This document shows positions 33,949-42,206 of a stretch of DNA of 64,000 bases, piece by piece. Source of the DNA: Flavobacterium sp. (GTDB lineage Bacteria > Bacteroidota > Bacteroidia > Flavobacteriales > Flavobacteriaceae). A program made the position numbers and the translations under genes. Position 1 is the first letter of the stretch. Every line of letters starts with the position of its first letter. The notes beneath the pieces are model-generated. The model searched no databases. It saw nothing but the letters and a program-made list of their open reading frames with translations, and was not told the origin of the DNA. The stretch covers positions 44,720-108,719 of the forward strand of contig JAHEZJ010000023.1 in NCBI GenBank assembly GCA_023251135.1, given 5' to 3'.

Positions 33949-33985
33949 AAAAACACATTATACGCTTATTGTATAATGTGTTTTT
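33949..33985 (-). terminator. Intrinsic terminator of the acetolactate decarboxylase operon
   Basis: AAAAACACATTATAC (33949-33963) and GTATAATGTGTTTTT (33971-33985) form a 15-bp perfect stem, 7-nt loop, with U-rich ends. It follows the 118-aa membrane protein gene by 44 bp. Confidence 0.85.
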
Positions 33986-34028
33986 GTAATGTTAAACAGG
34001 TAAATCTGCTTAGAAAGCTTCTTTTATT

Positions 34029-34385
34029 TTAACCGTATAAAGCCATTCCATCCCGCATTCGCTCCACCAGACCTATGCAAAGTATTACTGAAAATAGTGT
34101 TGTTATCCATGAAATAAAACCAAAGACCAATAATAGCTTTTGAACAGAAGTACGGGCAAAATGCTGCTGCTCTTCTTTCGAAACATGCTGCCAAATGTTT
34201 TTAAAATTTTTATAGATCATGATTCCCACAAGTCCCATAGCTGCAAAAATAAAAGCCGTTATCAGAGTCAGCATGTAGAAAAAGGGCTGATTGTCATGAA
34301 GAAAAACATCACTTACTACAACTAAGCTAAGTGCAAATAACGCTGCTATGGCTATACTGACGGAGAACCTGAAAAATTTGAACAT
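34029..34385 (-). CDS. Small integral membrane protein, function unknown
   Basis: A 118-residue protein with three hydrophobic segments (about residues 7-28, 36-58 and 88-110) separated by a charged cytoplasmic-type stretch KNFKNIWQHVSKEEQQHFART. I do not recognise a family. It starts 33 bp after the cupin/MRJP gene and before a strong terminator, so it is the last gene of a three-gene operon that begins with the acetolactate decarboxylase. It may help with export or sensing of the same compounds, but nothing in the sequence proves this. Confidence 0.65.
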   Translation of the reverse strand: MFKFFRFSVSIAIAALFALSLVVVSDVFLHDNQPFFYMLTLITAFIFAAMGLVGIMIYKNFKNIWQHVSKEEQQHFARTSVQKLLLVFGFISWITTLFSVILCIGLVERMRDGMALYG

Positions 34386-34418
34386 TTTACTTTTTGAATT
34401 AAATTTAATAGCACGTTT

Positions 34419-35831
34419 TTAATGCTTAAAACGATAAATATAATAAGGTGGTTTTCCCTGATCATTGGCGCCAGTAAAAGCGGGAGTACTATTAAGCTGA
34501 TTTACCGAAATATACATCCAACCATCCGGACCTTTATAAACATTATCCGGCCACTGCAATTTTTGAGCATCTTGTACAATAGTAGTCAATTTACCCGAAG
34601 CATCCAATTTTGTTATAGCATGTTCCTGGAGATTGGTAAAGTAATGATTTCCTGCTTCGTCTGTCAAAGCACCGTCACTAAAAGGTTTGTTGCCTATTTT
34701 TTTGATGGCATTGCTAATTTCGGCATCACTTTTTTCTTCTCTGAACAATCGGGCTGGTACGCTATACCATGAAGTACCATTCATTGCACCAAAAAAGAGG
34801 ATTTCTCTGTCATTCGAAAGTGTAATGGGATCAATAGCAACACGAGCCGGTTTCCCTCCAAAATAGGTCACTTTTCCATCAATAATCATGTCTTTATCTT
34901 CTGCTTGTAAAGAAAGGTGCCCACTAAATCGACGTACTTTTTTTGTTTTCAAATTCAATACAATGATTCCCGGATTGGCAATATCCGCCAGATAAGCAAA
35001 ACCATTCTTCTCGTCAATAGCAACGTCTTGTGTAAAAGTGCCTTTCGGAGCCACTGTTTCAGGCAGTTCAATTTTTTCTACTACCTTATTTTTACTGATG
35101 TCAAAAGCCCAAAGTCTGGATTTTCCGAGTTCAAGTCCCATATCAGTTACCCAAAGTCGATTGTTTTTATCAAAGATTAATCCCAGCATTGCATCAAATT
35201 TAGCATCGCTTGGTTTTGCACCATTCTTCTGATAAGCCGCAGAGGGATACGGAACAGCCTTTCCGTTGACTATCTCAACCAATTGCATTTTCTGACTTCC
35301 CAGTGGATGTATGGTAGCAAAAACCCGACCCTCAGCCGATACGGCCACATCACCCGGGCGTATGTCCATGGCTGCTACCACTTCGAGGGTAGTTGCCGTC
35401 TTGTCTGTGTTTCCAAAATAACTGGCTGTACCTTCTATCCAGTCTTTGCGTGGCGGAGCAAAAAAATCAATATCTAATGTTCCGTCTTCCAAACATTCAA
35501 ACTGGTGCGGTATATTTCCCGGAATAATCAAAACCTCACCGGCACTCACAATATAATCTTTGCCTTGCATTCTTACTTTCACACTTCCTTTTGTAATGTA
35601 AGTGGTTTGTTCATTTGGATGCTGATGCAGCGGTACTTTGGCGCCCTTGTCCATCTTAAACAGCGCGAGCATGCCCTGTTCTCCATATACATACTTGCGT
35701 TGTAGTTTATCGCCCAATTGTTCCCATCCCAAATTATCAAATTTTAGATGCTGGATTTCTTTTGTCTGTTGTGCTGTCATAGCAGTAGCGAGCAAAATCA
35801 TTGTAGAGATTGCTAATTTTAACTTTGTCAT
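34419..35831 (-). CDS. Exported cupin + major royal jelly protein (MRJP) fusion
   Basis: A 470-residue two-domain protein with signal peptide (ending ATAMTAQQ). Residues ~45-125 are a cupin_2 fold with metal-binding motif PLHQHPNEQTTYITKG and GEVLIIPGNIPHQFE. Residues ~150-470 form a beta-propeller matching bacterial MRJP/Yellow proteins: GDVAVSAEGRVFATIHP, NRLWVTDMG, GFAYLADIANPGIIVLNL, FFGAMNGTSWYSVPARLF. Bacterial MRJP proteins are poorly characterised; some resemble gluconolactonase/SMP-30 hydrolases. The fusion suggests a periplasmic small-molecule enzyme. It lies 47 bp behind the acetolactate decarboxylase gene on the same strand. Confidence 0.85.
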   Translation of the reverse strand: MTKLKLAISTMILLATAMTAQQTKEIQHLKFDNLGWEQLGDKLQRKYVYGEQGMLALFKMDKGAKVPLHQHPNEQTTYITKGSVKVRMQGKDYIVSAGEVLIIPGNIPHQFECLEDGTLDIDFFAPPRKDWIEGTASYFGNTDKTATTLEVVAAMDIRPGDVAVSAEGRVFATIHPLGSQKMQLVEIVNGKAVPYPSAAYQKNGAKPSDAKFDAMLGLIFDKNNRLWVTDMGLELGKSRLWAFDISKNKVVEKIELPETVAPKGTFTQDVAIDEKNGFAYLADIANPGIIVLNLKTKKVRRFSGHLSLQAEDKDMIIDGKVTYFGGKPARVAIDPITLSNDREILFFGAMNGTSWYSVPARLFREEKSDAEISNAIKKIGNKPFSDGALTDEAGNHYFTNLQEHAITKLDASGKLTTIVQDAQKLQWPDNVYKGPDGWMYISVNQLNSTPAFTGANDQGKPPYYIYRFKH

Positions 35832-35878
35832 GTTTTGTTGAATTTTAAATGATAAAAGCGGTTTATACCGGCACTCTT

Positions 35879-36661
35879 TTAATAAGAGCTTTTAACGCCG
35901 TCTTGCTTTGTCCAAGGTTTGTTAAAGACTTTGCTCTGCTGTGGCAAAATAATCTCACAACCCGGTTTTTCGTCTATGCTGACTTTTATTGTTGCTGTAG
36001 CTAATTTTCCAGACATTAGATGTCCGCCATACTTACGGTCTCTGGAGATAAAATGAAAATGAAACGGAGATAAATCGATAGCAGAGAAATAGGGCGGATT
36101 GTAAAAACCAACCATAGTGCCCGAAATATGTTCTTTTGGATACAAAGGCCTTGTCTTCATGAGTTCGGCCAGCCCGGTAGTCTCATTTTCATCGAGACGC
36201 TTGGCGCCACCAACTGTAATGTTTTCAAATTCACATTCGATGCGAACGGCATAAGGTTTATTTGTAGAAGGAAGTCTTTTTATCACTTCATTCTGCAGTT
36301 CTTCGATATCTTTTATGTTATTGAGTTCAAATGTTGTATCCGCTTTAAAGAAAGCGACAGCCCCAAATGGTATTTTACGGCTGTTTGCTGCAATCCCGAT
36401 CAGTCCGGAAGCATCTACCCGATAAAAAACACCATCGAGTACTATCATTTCACCGTCTAAATAATTGTAAGTGCCAAGTCCGAAATTTCCTTTTTTGGCG
36501 AGTTCTCCAATCGTAAGTTCACCTGTATAAACACCATTGCGCAGCGCATCCATTACCGAATAATGAAAAAGCGGTTTTTCTTGATGAACCTGTGCTTTTA
36601 CAGATAACAAACCTAATGTAGCAATAAAAAAAGCGGTCAATCCGGTGGTATTATTTCTCAT
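35879..36661 (-). CDS. Alpha-acetolactate decarboxylase with signal peptide
   Basis: Converts (S)-2-acetolactate to (R)-acetoin. The C-terminal half carries the family signature GTMVGFYNPPYFSAIDLSPF followed by HFHFISRDRKYGGHLM with the zinc-binding histidines; the N-terminal half has FGLGTYNYLDGEMIVLDG. I chose the ATG at 36661 because it begins a clean 24-residue signal peptide ending LLSVKAQ. Longer starts at 36691 and 36748 exist, but the latter lies within a few bases of the predicted transcription start. A signal peptide is known in some secreted forms (Brevibacillus). No acetolactate synthase or butanediol dehydrogenase is adjacent. It heads a three-gene operon. Confidence 0.9.
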   Translation of the reverse strand: MRNNTTGLTAFFIATLGLLSVKAQVHQEKPLFHYSVMDALRNGVYTGELTIGELAKKGNFGLGTYNYLDGEMIVLDGVFYRVDASGLIGIAANSRKIPFGAVAFFKADTTFELNNIKDIEELQNEVIKRLPSTNKPYAVRIECEFENITVGGAKRLDENETTGLAELMKTRPLYPKEHISGTMVGFYNPPYFSAIDLSPFHFHFISRDRKYGGHLMSGKLATATIKVSIDEKPGCEIILPQQSKVFNKPWTKQDGVKSSY

Positions 36662-36759
36662 GGCTTTACGTATTAAAGGACTGTTTTCCATTCTTATACC
36701 AGCAAAGATATCCCTAAAGAAAGTAAGACAAATTGTACATGTAAACAATTTTCCTGTAC

Positions 36760-36767
36760 AAATTTAT
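36760..36767 (-). promoter_or_regulatory. -7 box of the acetolactate decarboxylase operon
   Basis: TAAATTTG on the minus strand fits TAnnTTTG and places transcription start near 36753, supporting one of the internal ATG codons (36691 or 36661) over the upstream one at 36748. Confidence 0.5.
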
Positions 36768-36975
36768 CAAGAGCATAAAAAATAATTCCTGATCAGCAGT
36801 AAGTTGTAGTAAACTCTATGTTGTACTCCTGTCTTGAAGCAAGACATAATTAAGAGTGCAAGGCTTATAAGGGTTAATTGTTTTAAGGGGTTAACATAGT
36901 ACCGATTTACGATAATAAACCGGCATGTAAACTTTTGTAAAGCAATGATATTTGTTGTACTTTACTTCTAAAAAT

Positions 36976-38628
36976 ATGATCAAATTAATTCCTTTCAGTT
37001 TTCAAAAATATTACTGTTCAGCAAGTTGTTTTTTAGTATTCGCCGCATGCAAAACCACTAATCAGGATGTTATCCGGCACAATTATATCGCCGGAGAAAA
37101 AAACAAAGGCGATTTGTTTTACAACAATTTACTGGATGTTTCTATTGACATCCCTCAAAATGCAACCTATGAAGATCTTTCTAAGATTAATAAAAATACA
37201 CTAAGAAAACGAATTGGGGATTATAAAGATCTTTCTTCTGCTCAGGCAATACTTAGCTATAAAACAGACCAAAATTTAGAAAGTTTCTATTTTTTTGAAA
37301 AGATTGAAAATCCAATTGACACCCTTACGCATGAAAAACTGCTGCAAAATGACAGTACAAATGGGATTGTAATTTTTGAAAAACAAAAGGGGGCAAAAAA
37401 AATCATTTCACTTACACGAATGTCTGGGAATATAAATGATTTAGAAAAAGCCAAAGAAAATATCCGAAGAGTTCACTTAGACAGTACCTCTTTGAATAAA
37501 CTGTCTTATATGCATCTCTTTAATTATTATACCGCCGAACCTCATAAAAATTACCTGCAGGGAAGGGAAAAAATAAAGCTGGCCCCTATAAAAGATCCCA
37601 AAAAAATAATGTTCAAAGATCCTTTGTATTTAACCATCAATTCTTTTATTGGTACTAATAAAGAGTACAATTTACTAATCAAACATTACGAAAGTGATAA
37701 ACGCGATTTTAATCGTACTGTTCTAAATTCACTATCCAATAATGAAGTCAAAAAAGAGGAAGCTGTACTTGCAGCAATTGCAGATCTGGCAGAGAACAAT
37801 CAGATTATTATGCTCAACGAGGATCATTTTTACCCTAAACATCGTTTGTTTGCTCTGAATCTTCTTGACGTATTGAAGCAAAAAGGATTCACCGTGATTT
37901 CTATGGAAACTTTTATGCCAAATCTAAGTACTACTACTGCCCCCGTTCCAAATACCAAAAATGGTTTTTATATCAAAGACCCTTACTTTGGTCATTTCGT
38001 AAGAAAAGCAAATGCTATGGGATTTACATTGGTAGGACATGAGAATTCTGATCAGAAAATACACAGGGAAATAGGTCAGGCAAAGAATATTATGAAAATA
38101 TTAGAGAAAGATCCAAAGGCTAAAATTTTTGTTTATGTGGGGCATGGTCATCTGGAAGAAGATGGAAAACAACGTTTTATGGGCAGTTATTTAAAAGAGT
38201 ACTCCAACATAGATCCTGTTACGATCAATCAGGAAACTGTTATGATGAAGACTAAAGAAAAATTGATTTTGCTCCCTAGATCGGTATTTTCAAAAGATAC
38301 TTTAATGAAATCAAGTGCAGATTATTTTTTAATCAATAATCTTGAAGCCAATCTTCAATCTGTTTATCCGAATCAGGTATTTAAAAAGGTTAGTCTGAAA
38401 GATCAAAAATTCACGCTGTTTAAAAACCAGAAACTTTTGGTAGACGTTTTCTTGTCAGAGGAGTACAATGCCACTAAAAATGCAGATGTATTAATTCCGA
38501 TTCAATCTACCCTAATTACTCCAAAGAATGGCACAATTGAAACGGATTTGCCGGTTGGCAGCTATTATATTACGGTAAAATCGTCCGATAATGATCTGTT
38601 TCAATTTAACCGTATCGAAGTCAATTAA
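36976..38628 (+). CDS. EreA/ChaN/TraB-like lipoprotein, putative metal-dependent hydrolase
   Basis: A 550-residue lipoprotein (lipobox LVFAACKTT) transcribed away from the acetolactate decarboxylase gene. The central region from about residue 275 has the layout of the erythromycin-esterase/ChaN/TIKI superfamily: IIMLNEDHFYPKHRLFALNL (usual GE.H...R.F), then GFTVISMETF (the E near strand 2), LVGHENSDQ, and AKIFVYVGHGHLEE as the last histidine motif. The N-terminal 270 residues and the C-terminal ~110-residue beta domain are not recognised. Catalytic residues look present, so it may be a periplasmic esterase or protease, but substrate is unknown. The start MIKLIPFSFQKYYC at 36976 gives a better signal than the ATG-like codon at 36952. 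Confidence 0.65.
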   Translation: MIKLIPFSFQKYYCSASCFLVFAACKTTNQDVIRHNYIAGEKNKGDLFYNNLLDVSIDIPQNATYEDLSKINKNTLRKRIGDYKDLSSAQAILSYKTDQNLESFYFFEKIENPIDTLTHEKLLQNDSTNGIVIFEKQKGAKKIISLTRMSGNINDLEKAKENIRRVHLDSTSLNKLSYMHLFNYYTAEPHKNYLQGREKIKLAPIKDPKKIMFKDPLYLTINSFIGTNKEYNLLIKHYESDKRDFNRTVLNSLSNNEVKKEEAVLAAIADLAENNQIIMLNEDHFYPKHRLFALNLLDVLKQKGFTVISMETFMPNLSTTTAPVPNTKNGFYIKDPYFGHFVRKANAMGFTLVGHENSDQKIHREIGQAKNIMKILEKDPKAKIFVYVGHGHLEEDGKQRFMGSYLKEYSNIDPVTINQETVMMKTKEKLILLPRSVFSKDTLMKSSADYFLINNLEANLQSVYPNQVFKKVSLKDQKFTLFKNQKLLVDVFLSEEYNATKNADVLIPIQSTLITPKNGTIETDLPVGSYYITVKSSDNDLFQFNRIEVN

Positions 38629-38650
38629 TGATACAACTTATGCCAAAAAA

Positions 38651-38681
38651 AATCCCGTTTTCTTAAATTGAAAACGGGATT
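38651..38681. terminator. Bidirectional terminator between convergent genes
   Basis: AATCCCGTTTT (38651-38661) and AAAACGGGATT (38671-38681) with a 9-nt loop. On the minus strand it is followed by TTTTTTT, ending the nucleoside transporter message; it lies 22 bp past the stop of the plus-strand lipoprotein gene. Confidence 0.85.
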
Positions 38682-38701
38682 CCAGAAGATGTTTTATGTT
38701 T

Positions 38702-40078
38702 TTAATGACTCAAATTTTCTATTTCTTTTGGGTCATGTTTGTGTTTGAATAAAATAGCAAAAGCAATCGCAATTACTAAGGCATATGCTGCAAATGACAG
38801 CCATATATTATGCCAGTCTTTCATTAAAATTGGATTTGTAAAAATTCCGTCAGTCGAAATCGAATTGCCTTGTCCTTTCACAAATTCCAGCATTCTTGAA
38901 TTTGTGCTTTCGGTTTGTAAAAATCCGGCTAATTCAGTAGTATTAGTAAATGATTTGGTAAAGAAACGATCAATCGCCCAACCGGAAGTCAAACTTCCCA
39001 AAACGGCTCCTACACCATTGGTCATCATCATGAATAATCCCTGCGCAGACGAACGTATTTTTGAATCAGTATTACTTTCAACGAATAAGGAACCTGAGAT
39101 GTTAAAGAAATCAAATGCCATTCCGTAAACGATACACGATAAAATAATCATCCATAAACCCCCTACAGGATCTCCAAATCCAAATAATCCAAAACGCAGT
39201 ACCCAAGCCAGCATACTGATTAACATTACCTGTTTGATTCCGAAACGTCTTAAGAAAAACGGTATTGCCAAAATAAATAAGGTTTCAGAAACCTGAGAGA
39301 TCGACATGATGATCGTCGAATATTGGATTACAAAAGAATCTGCATATTTAGGGAAATGTTTGAATTCGTCTAAAAATACGTCTCCGTAAGCATTGGTCAA
39401 TTGCAAAGCACCTCCTAAAAACATAGAGAATACAAAGAACAAAGCCATTTTATAATTTCCAAATAGTTTGAAAGCTTCCAATCCTAAAGTTTCTACCATT
39501 GAAGCATCTTCTTTAGTCAGACGCTGAGGCTCACATTTAGGCAATGTAAAAGCATATATTCCAAGAATTAATGCACCAACTCCGGCGATATAAAACTGGT
39601 ATTCTGTTGCTTTGCTTCCACTTAAATTAGTGATCCACATTGCAGCAATAAAACCAATAGTTCCCCAAACACGGATTGGTGGAAAATCTTTTACTATGTT
39701 TTTATTGTTTAGTTTAAGCGAAGTATACGAAATAGAGTTACTCAAAGCAATTGTAGGCATGTAGCAACACATTGCGATAAACATTACGTATATAAAATTA
39801 TCCGGTGTCGTAACATGTGCAATACCGAATAAAACAACTGCATACACAATGTGCAGGGCTCCATAGAGTTTTTCTGCATTAATCCATCTGTCTGCAATAA
39901 TTCCGGTTAAAGTGGGCATGAATAAAGAAGCAATTCCCATGGTTCCGAAAACAAGACCAAATTGAGTTCCTTCCCAATTTTTAGTTCCAAACCAATAATT
40001 TCCAATTGTTATAAGCCAGGCTCCCCAAACAAAAAATTGAAGAAAGCTCATTATAATCAACCTATTTTTAATTCCCAT
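38702..40078 (-). CDS. Nucleoside:H+ symporter, MFS (NupG-like)
   Basis: A 458-residue inner-membrane transporter with 12 predicted helices. The start MGIKNRLIIMSFLQFFVWGAWLITIGNYWF and PTLTGIIADRWINAEKL match the nucleoside_H+ symporter family (NupG/XapB) rather than general MFS sugar porters; PPIRVWGTIGFIAAMW is another family motif. It is placed next to cytidylate kinase, which would phosphorylate CMP arising from salvaged nucleosides, but the 66-bp gap and functional link are only suggestive. Confidence 0.9.
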   Translation of the reverse strand: MGIKNRLIIMSFLQFFVWGAWLITIGNYWFGTKNWEGTQFGLVFGTMGIASLFMPTLTGIIADRWINAEKLYGALHIVYAVVLFGIAHVTTPDNFIYVMFIAMCCYMPTIALSNSISYTSLKLNNKNIVKDFPPIRVWGTIGFIAAMWITNLSGSKATEYQFYIAGVGALILGIYAFTLPKCEPQRLTKEDASMVETLGLEAFKLFGNYKMALFFVFSMFLGGALQLTNAYGDVFLDEFKHFPKYADSFVIQYSTIIMSISQVSETLFILAIPFFLRRFGIKQVMLISMLAWVLRFGLFGFGDPVGGLWMIILSCIVYGMAFDFFNISGSLFVESNTDSKIRSSAQGLFMMMTNGVGAVLGSLTSGWAIDRFFTKSFTNTTELAGFLQTESTNSRMLEFVKGQGNSISTDGIFTNPILMKDWHNIWLSFAAYALVIAIAFAILFKHKHDPKEIENLSH

Positions 40079-40144
40079 ATGATGAAATTGTCTTTAAATA
40101 AATAAAGCGGTAAAACTACCATTAAAAATGATATCTACAAAAAA

Positions 40145-40837
40145 TTAAACTGTTTTAACAACATCCTTTACTAATTCGAGAACTGCGTCAAACTGTTCTT
40201 CCCTGTTTAAGTAAGAATTATCTATTTCTATCGCATCATCGGCAATGATTAAAGGGGAATCTTCACGGTGTGTATCGATATAATCTCTTTCGACTACATT
40301 TTTCAGGACGTCTTCATAAGAAACGTTATCGCCTTTTTGTTGTAATTCATCGAAACGTCTTTGTGCACGGGTTTCAGCACTGGCAGTCATGAAAATTTTA
40401 AGTTCGGCGTTAGGAAAAACTACGGTACCAATGTCTCTTCCGTCCATCACTATCGCTTTGTTTTTTCCCATTTCCTGTTGCTGCTCGACTAGTTTAGAAC
40501 GCACTTCGGAAACCTCGGCTACTTTACTCACAAAGCTGGAAACTTCGATGGTTCTGATTTGTTTCTCTACATTTTCACCATTAAGATACATTTCGGCAAA
40601 ACCCAGATCAGGATTAAATTTAAACTCTAATTGAATATTGGGTAAAGCTGTTATAAGAGCTGCTTTATCAAAAAAATCTGCCGCAATAAGCTGATGCTGC
40701 ATGGCAAAGTAAGCCACCGCCCGGTACATTGCTCCGGTATCTACATAAACATATTCTAACTCTTTCGCTAATTGTTTGGCCAAAGTGCTCTTTCCTGTTG
40801 AGGAGAATCCATCAATTGCAATGGTAATTTTTTTCAA
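40145..40837 (-). CDS. cmk: Cytidylate kinase
   Basis: Phosphorylates CMP and dCMP with ATP. The 230-residue protein has the P-loop IDGFSSTGKSTLAKQL at residues 8-23, the NMP-binding motif YVDTGAMYRAVAYFA, the CMP-specific insert region and VMDGRDIGTVVFPNAELKIF, all as in bacterial Cmk. It precedes the L,D-transpeptidase and porQ genes on the same strand. A cmk-porQ-lon neighbourhood is, from memory, usual in flavobacteria. Confidence 0.95.
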   Translation of the reverse strand: MKKITIAIDGFSSTGKSTLAKQLAKELEYVYVDTGAMYRAVAYFAMQHQLIAADFFDKAALITALPNIQLEFKFNPDLGFAEMYLNGENVEKQIRTIEVSSFVSKVAEVSEVRSKLVEQQQEMGKNKAIVMDGRDIGTVVFPNAELKIFMTASAETRAQRRFDELQQKGDNVSYEDVLKNVVERDYIDTHREDSPLIIADDAIEIDNSYLNREEQFDAVLELVKDVVKTV

Positions 40838-40883
40838 TTTTTTTATTTTTAAGTTTAAACTTGTTTACTGTGCTGGTCCGGAT

Positions 40884-41486
40884 TTAATAGTAAATACTCA
40901 TGACAATATCGGATCCGGAATTGTCTATTATTTTTGCCACTCTTTCAAAATACTTTTTGTTCACCATCGGACATCCATAACTGTTGCAAATATATCCTTT
41001 TTGCTCTTCATACGGAACATCAAAATAATAATGAAAAACAATATCACGCTCAAATGCATTCGAATTTGTAGTATCCAATCCGTATAATTTATAGGCTTTG
41101 CCAAACTTTCCGTTATAATGCTCACCAACAATATATTTCCCCAATGAAGTACTGAGTGAATTGGGAATATTACTAAATTTTAGTTTGCCTTTTATTTTGG
41201 TTTCAGACCCCAAACCATGAGCTACTAAACCTTTGTCAATAATTTTGTTGGTTTTGAAATCGTATACAAAAAAACGATTTTTACCGGAAGGGATTTTCAT
41301 ATCGATAAAAAAGGCAAATCTGTTGTTGTATTTTGGGTTGCTTTTTATGATACCGCGGACTTCATTGATTTTTTGGGTATCAATTGTTTTTGCTACTACT
41401 GGAGGAGCTTTACTGTCTTTTCTGACTATCTTATACCCCACAAAAATCAGGAGTACTACAAGAAAAATAAAAAGAGTTTTCTTCAT
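40884..41486 (-). CDS. Murein L,D-transpeptidase catalytic-domain protein (paralogue 1)
   Basis: A 200-residue protein with an N-terminal membrane anchor or signal (residues ~4-20) and the YkuD-like domain of the 'murein L,D-transpeptidase catalytic domain' family. RFFVYDFKTNKIIDKGLVAHG is strand 1-2 and NSYGCPMV holds the catalytic Cys172. The residue before Gly-Cys is Tyr170, while the paralogue downstream of porQ has His170 (SHGCP). The two proteins are the same length and share most of the core, so they arose by tandem duplication. Likely roles are cross-linking peptidoglycan or attaching partners to it. Confidence 0.85.
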   Translation of the reverse strand: MKKTLFIFLVVLLIFVGYKIVRKDSKAPPVVAKTIDTQKINEVRGIIKSNPKYNNRFAFFIDMKIPSGKNRFFVYDFKTNKIIDKGLVAHGLGSETKIKGKLKFSNIPNSLSTSLGKYIVGEHYNGKFGKAYKLYGLDTTNSNAFERDIVFHYYFDVPYEEQKGYICNSYGCPMVNKKYFERVAKIIDNSGSDIVMSIYY

Positions 41487-41599
41487 CTGAAAATAGTAAT
41501 GTAATGGAATAAGGTTGAAAAGGGAACAAAAAAAATGCTGTTGAAGAAAAACAACAGCAATATACGGTTTAAGTCTATTGAAATTATATTCTAAGTTTT

Positions 41600-42202
41600 C
41601 TAATAATAAACATCGAGAATGATATTTGACTTAGAACAATCGATATATTTTTCAAGTCGTTTGAAGAATTGCTCGTTTACCATTGGGCAGCCGTGACTGT
41701 TGCTGATGTAATAATCCTGTTCTTCATAAGGAACTGCTGAGTAATAATGCAATACAATCGCTCTTTTTAAAGCATTGTTATTGGTTTCATCCAGACCGTT
41801 TAATTTATAGGCTTTGCCAAAAATTCCTTTGTAACATTTTTGAATCACATAACGTCCCAATGCAGTACAATTGGAATTAGGGGTATTACTGAATCTCAGG
41901 CTTCCTTTTATACCGGTTTCAGATCCCGAACCATGAGCTACAAGGCCCTGATCTATGATTTTGTTGTTTGCCAGATCGTAAACAAAAAAACGATTTTTAC
42001 CTGATGGTATTCTCATATCAACAAAAAAAGCAATTTTAGTATTGTACTTAGAGTCAATACTAATCATGTTTTTAATTTCGCTTACTCTGGTATTCATGCG
42101 CTCTACTTCCATGCTGGAAATAGTAGTTTCTTTTTTATAGTAGTGTTTTGCACCCGTTAAAACACTTACGGTTAAAAACAAAAACAAACTAAGTATTTTC
42201 AT
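41600..42202 (-). CDS. Murein L,D-transpeptidase catalytic-domain protein (paralogue 2)
   Basis: 200 residues, aligned end to end with the gene at 40884 (for example IAFFVDMRIPSGKNRFFVYD against FAFFIDMKIPSGKNRFFVYD). Catalytic Cys172 is in NSHGCPMV. It starts 4 bp after the porQ stop, so it is in an operon with porQ; paralogue 1 follows after 113 bp. A short N-terminal signal (LTVSVLTGA) directs it to the periplasm. Confidence 0.85.
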   Translation of the reverse strand: MKILSLFLFLTVSVLTGAKHYYKKETTISSMEVERMNTRVSEIKNMISIDSKYNTKIAFFVDMRIPSGKNRFFVYDLANNKIIDQGLVAHGSGSETGIKGSLRFSNTPNSNCTALGRYVIQKCYKGIFGKAYKLNGLDETNNNALKRAIVLHYYSAVPYEEQDYYISNSHGCPMVNEQFFKRLEKYIDCSKSNIILDVYY

Positions 42203-42206
42203 ATCA

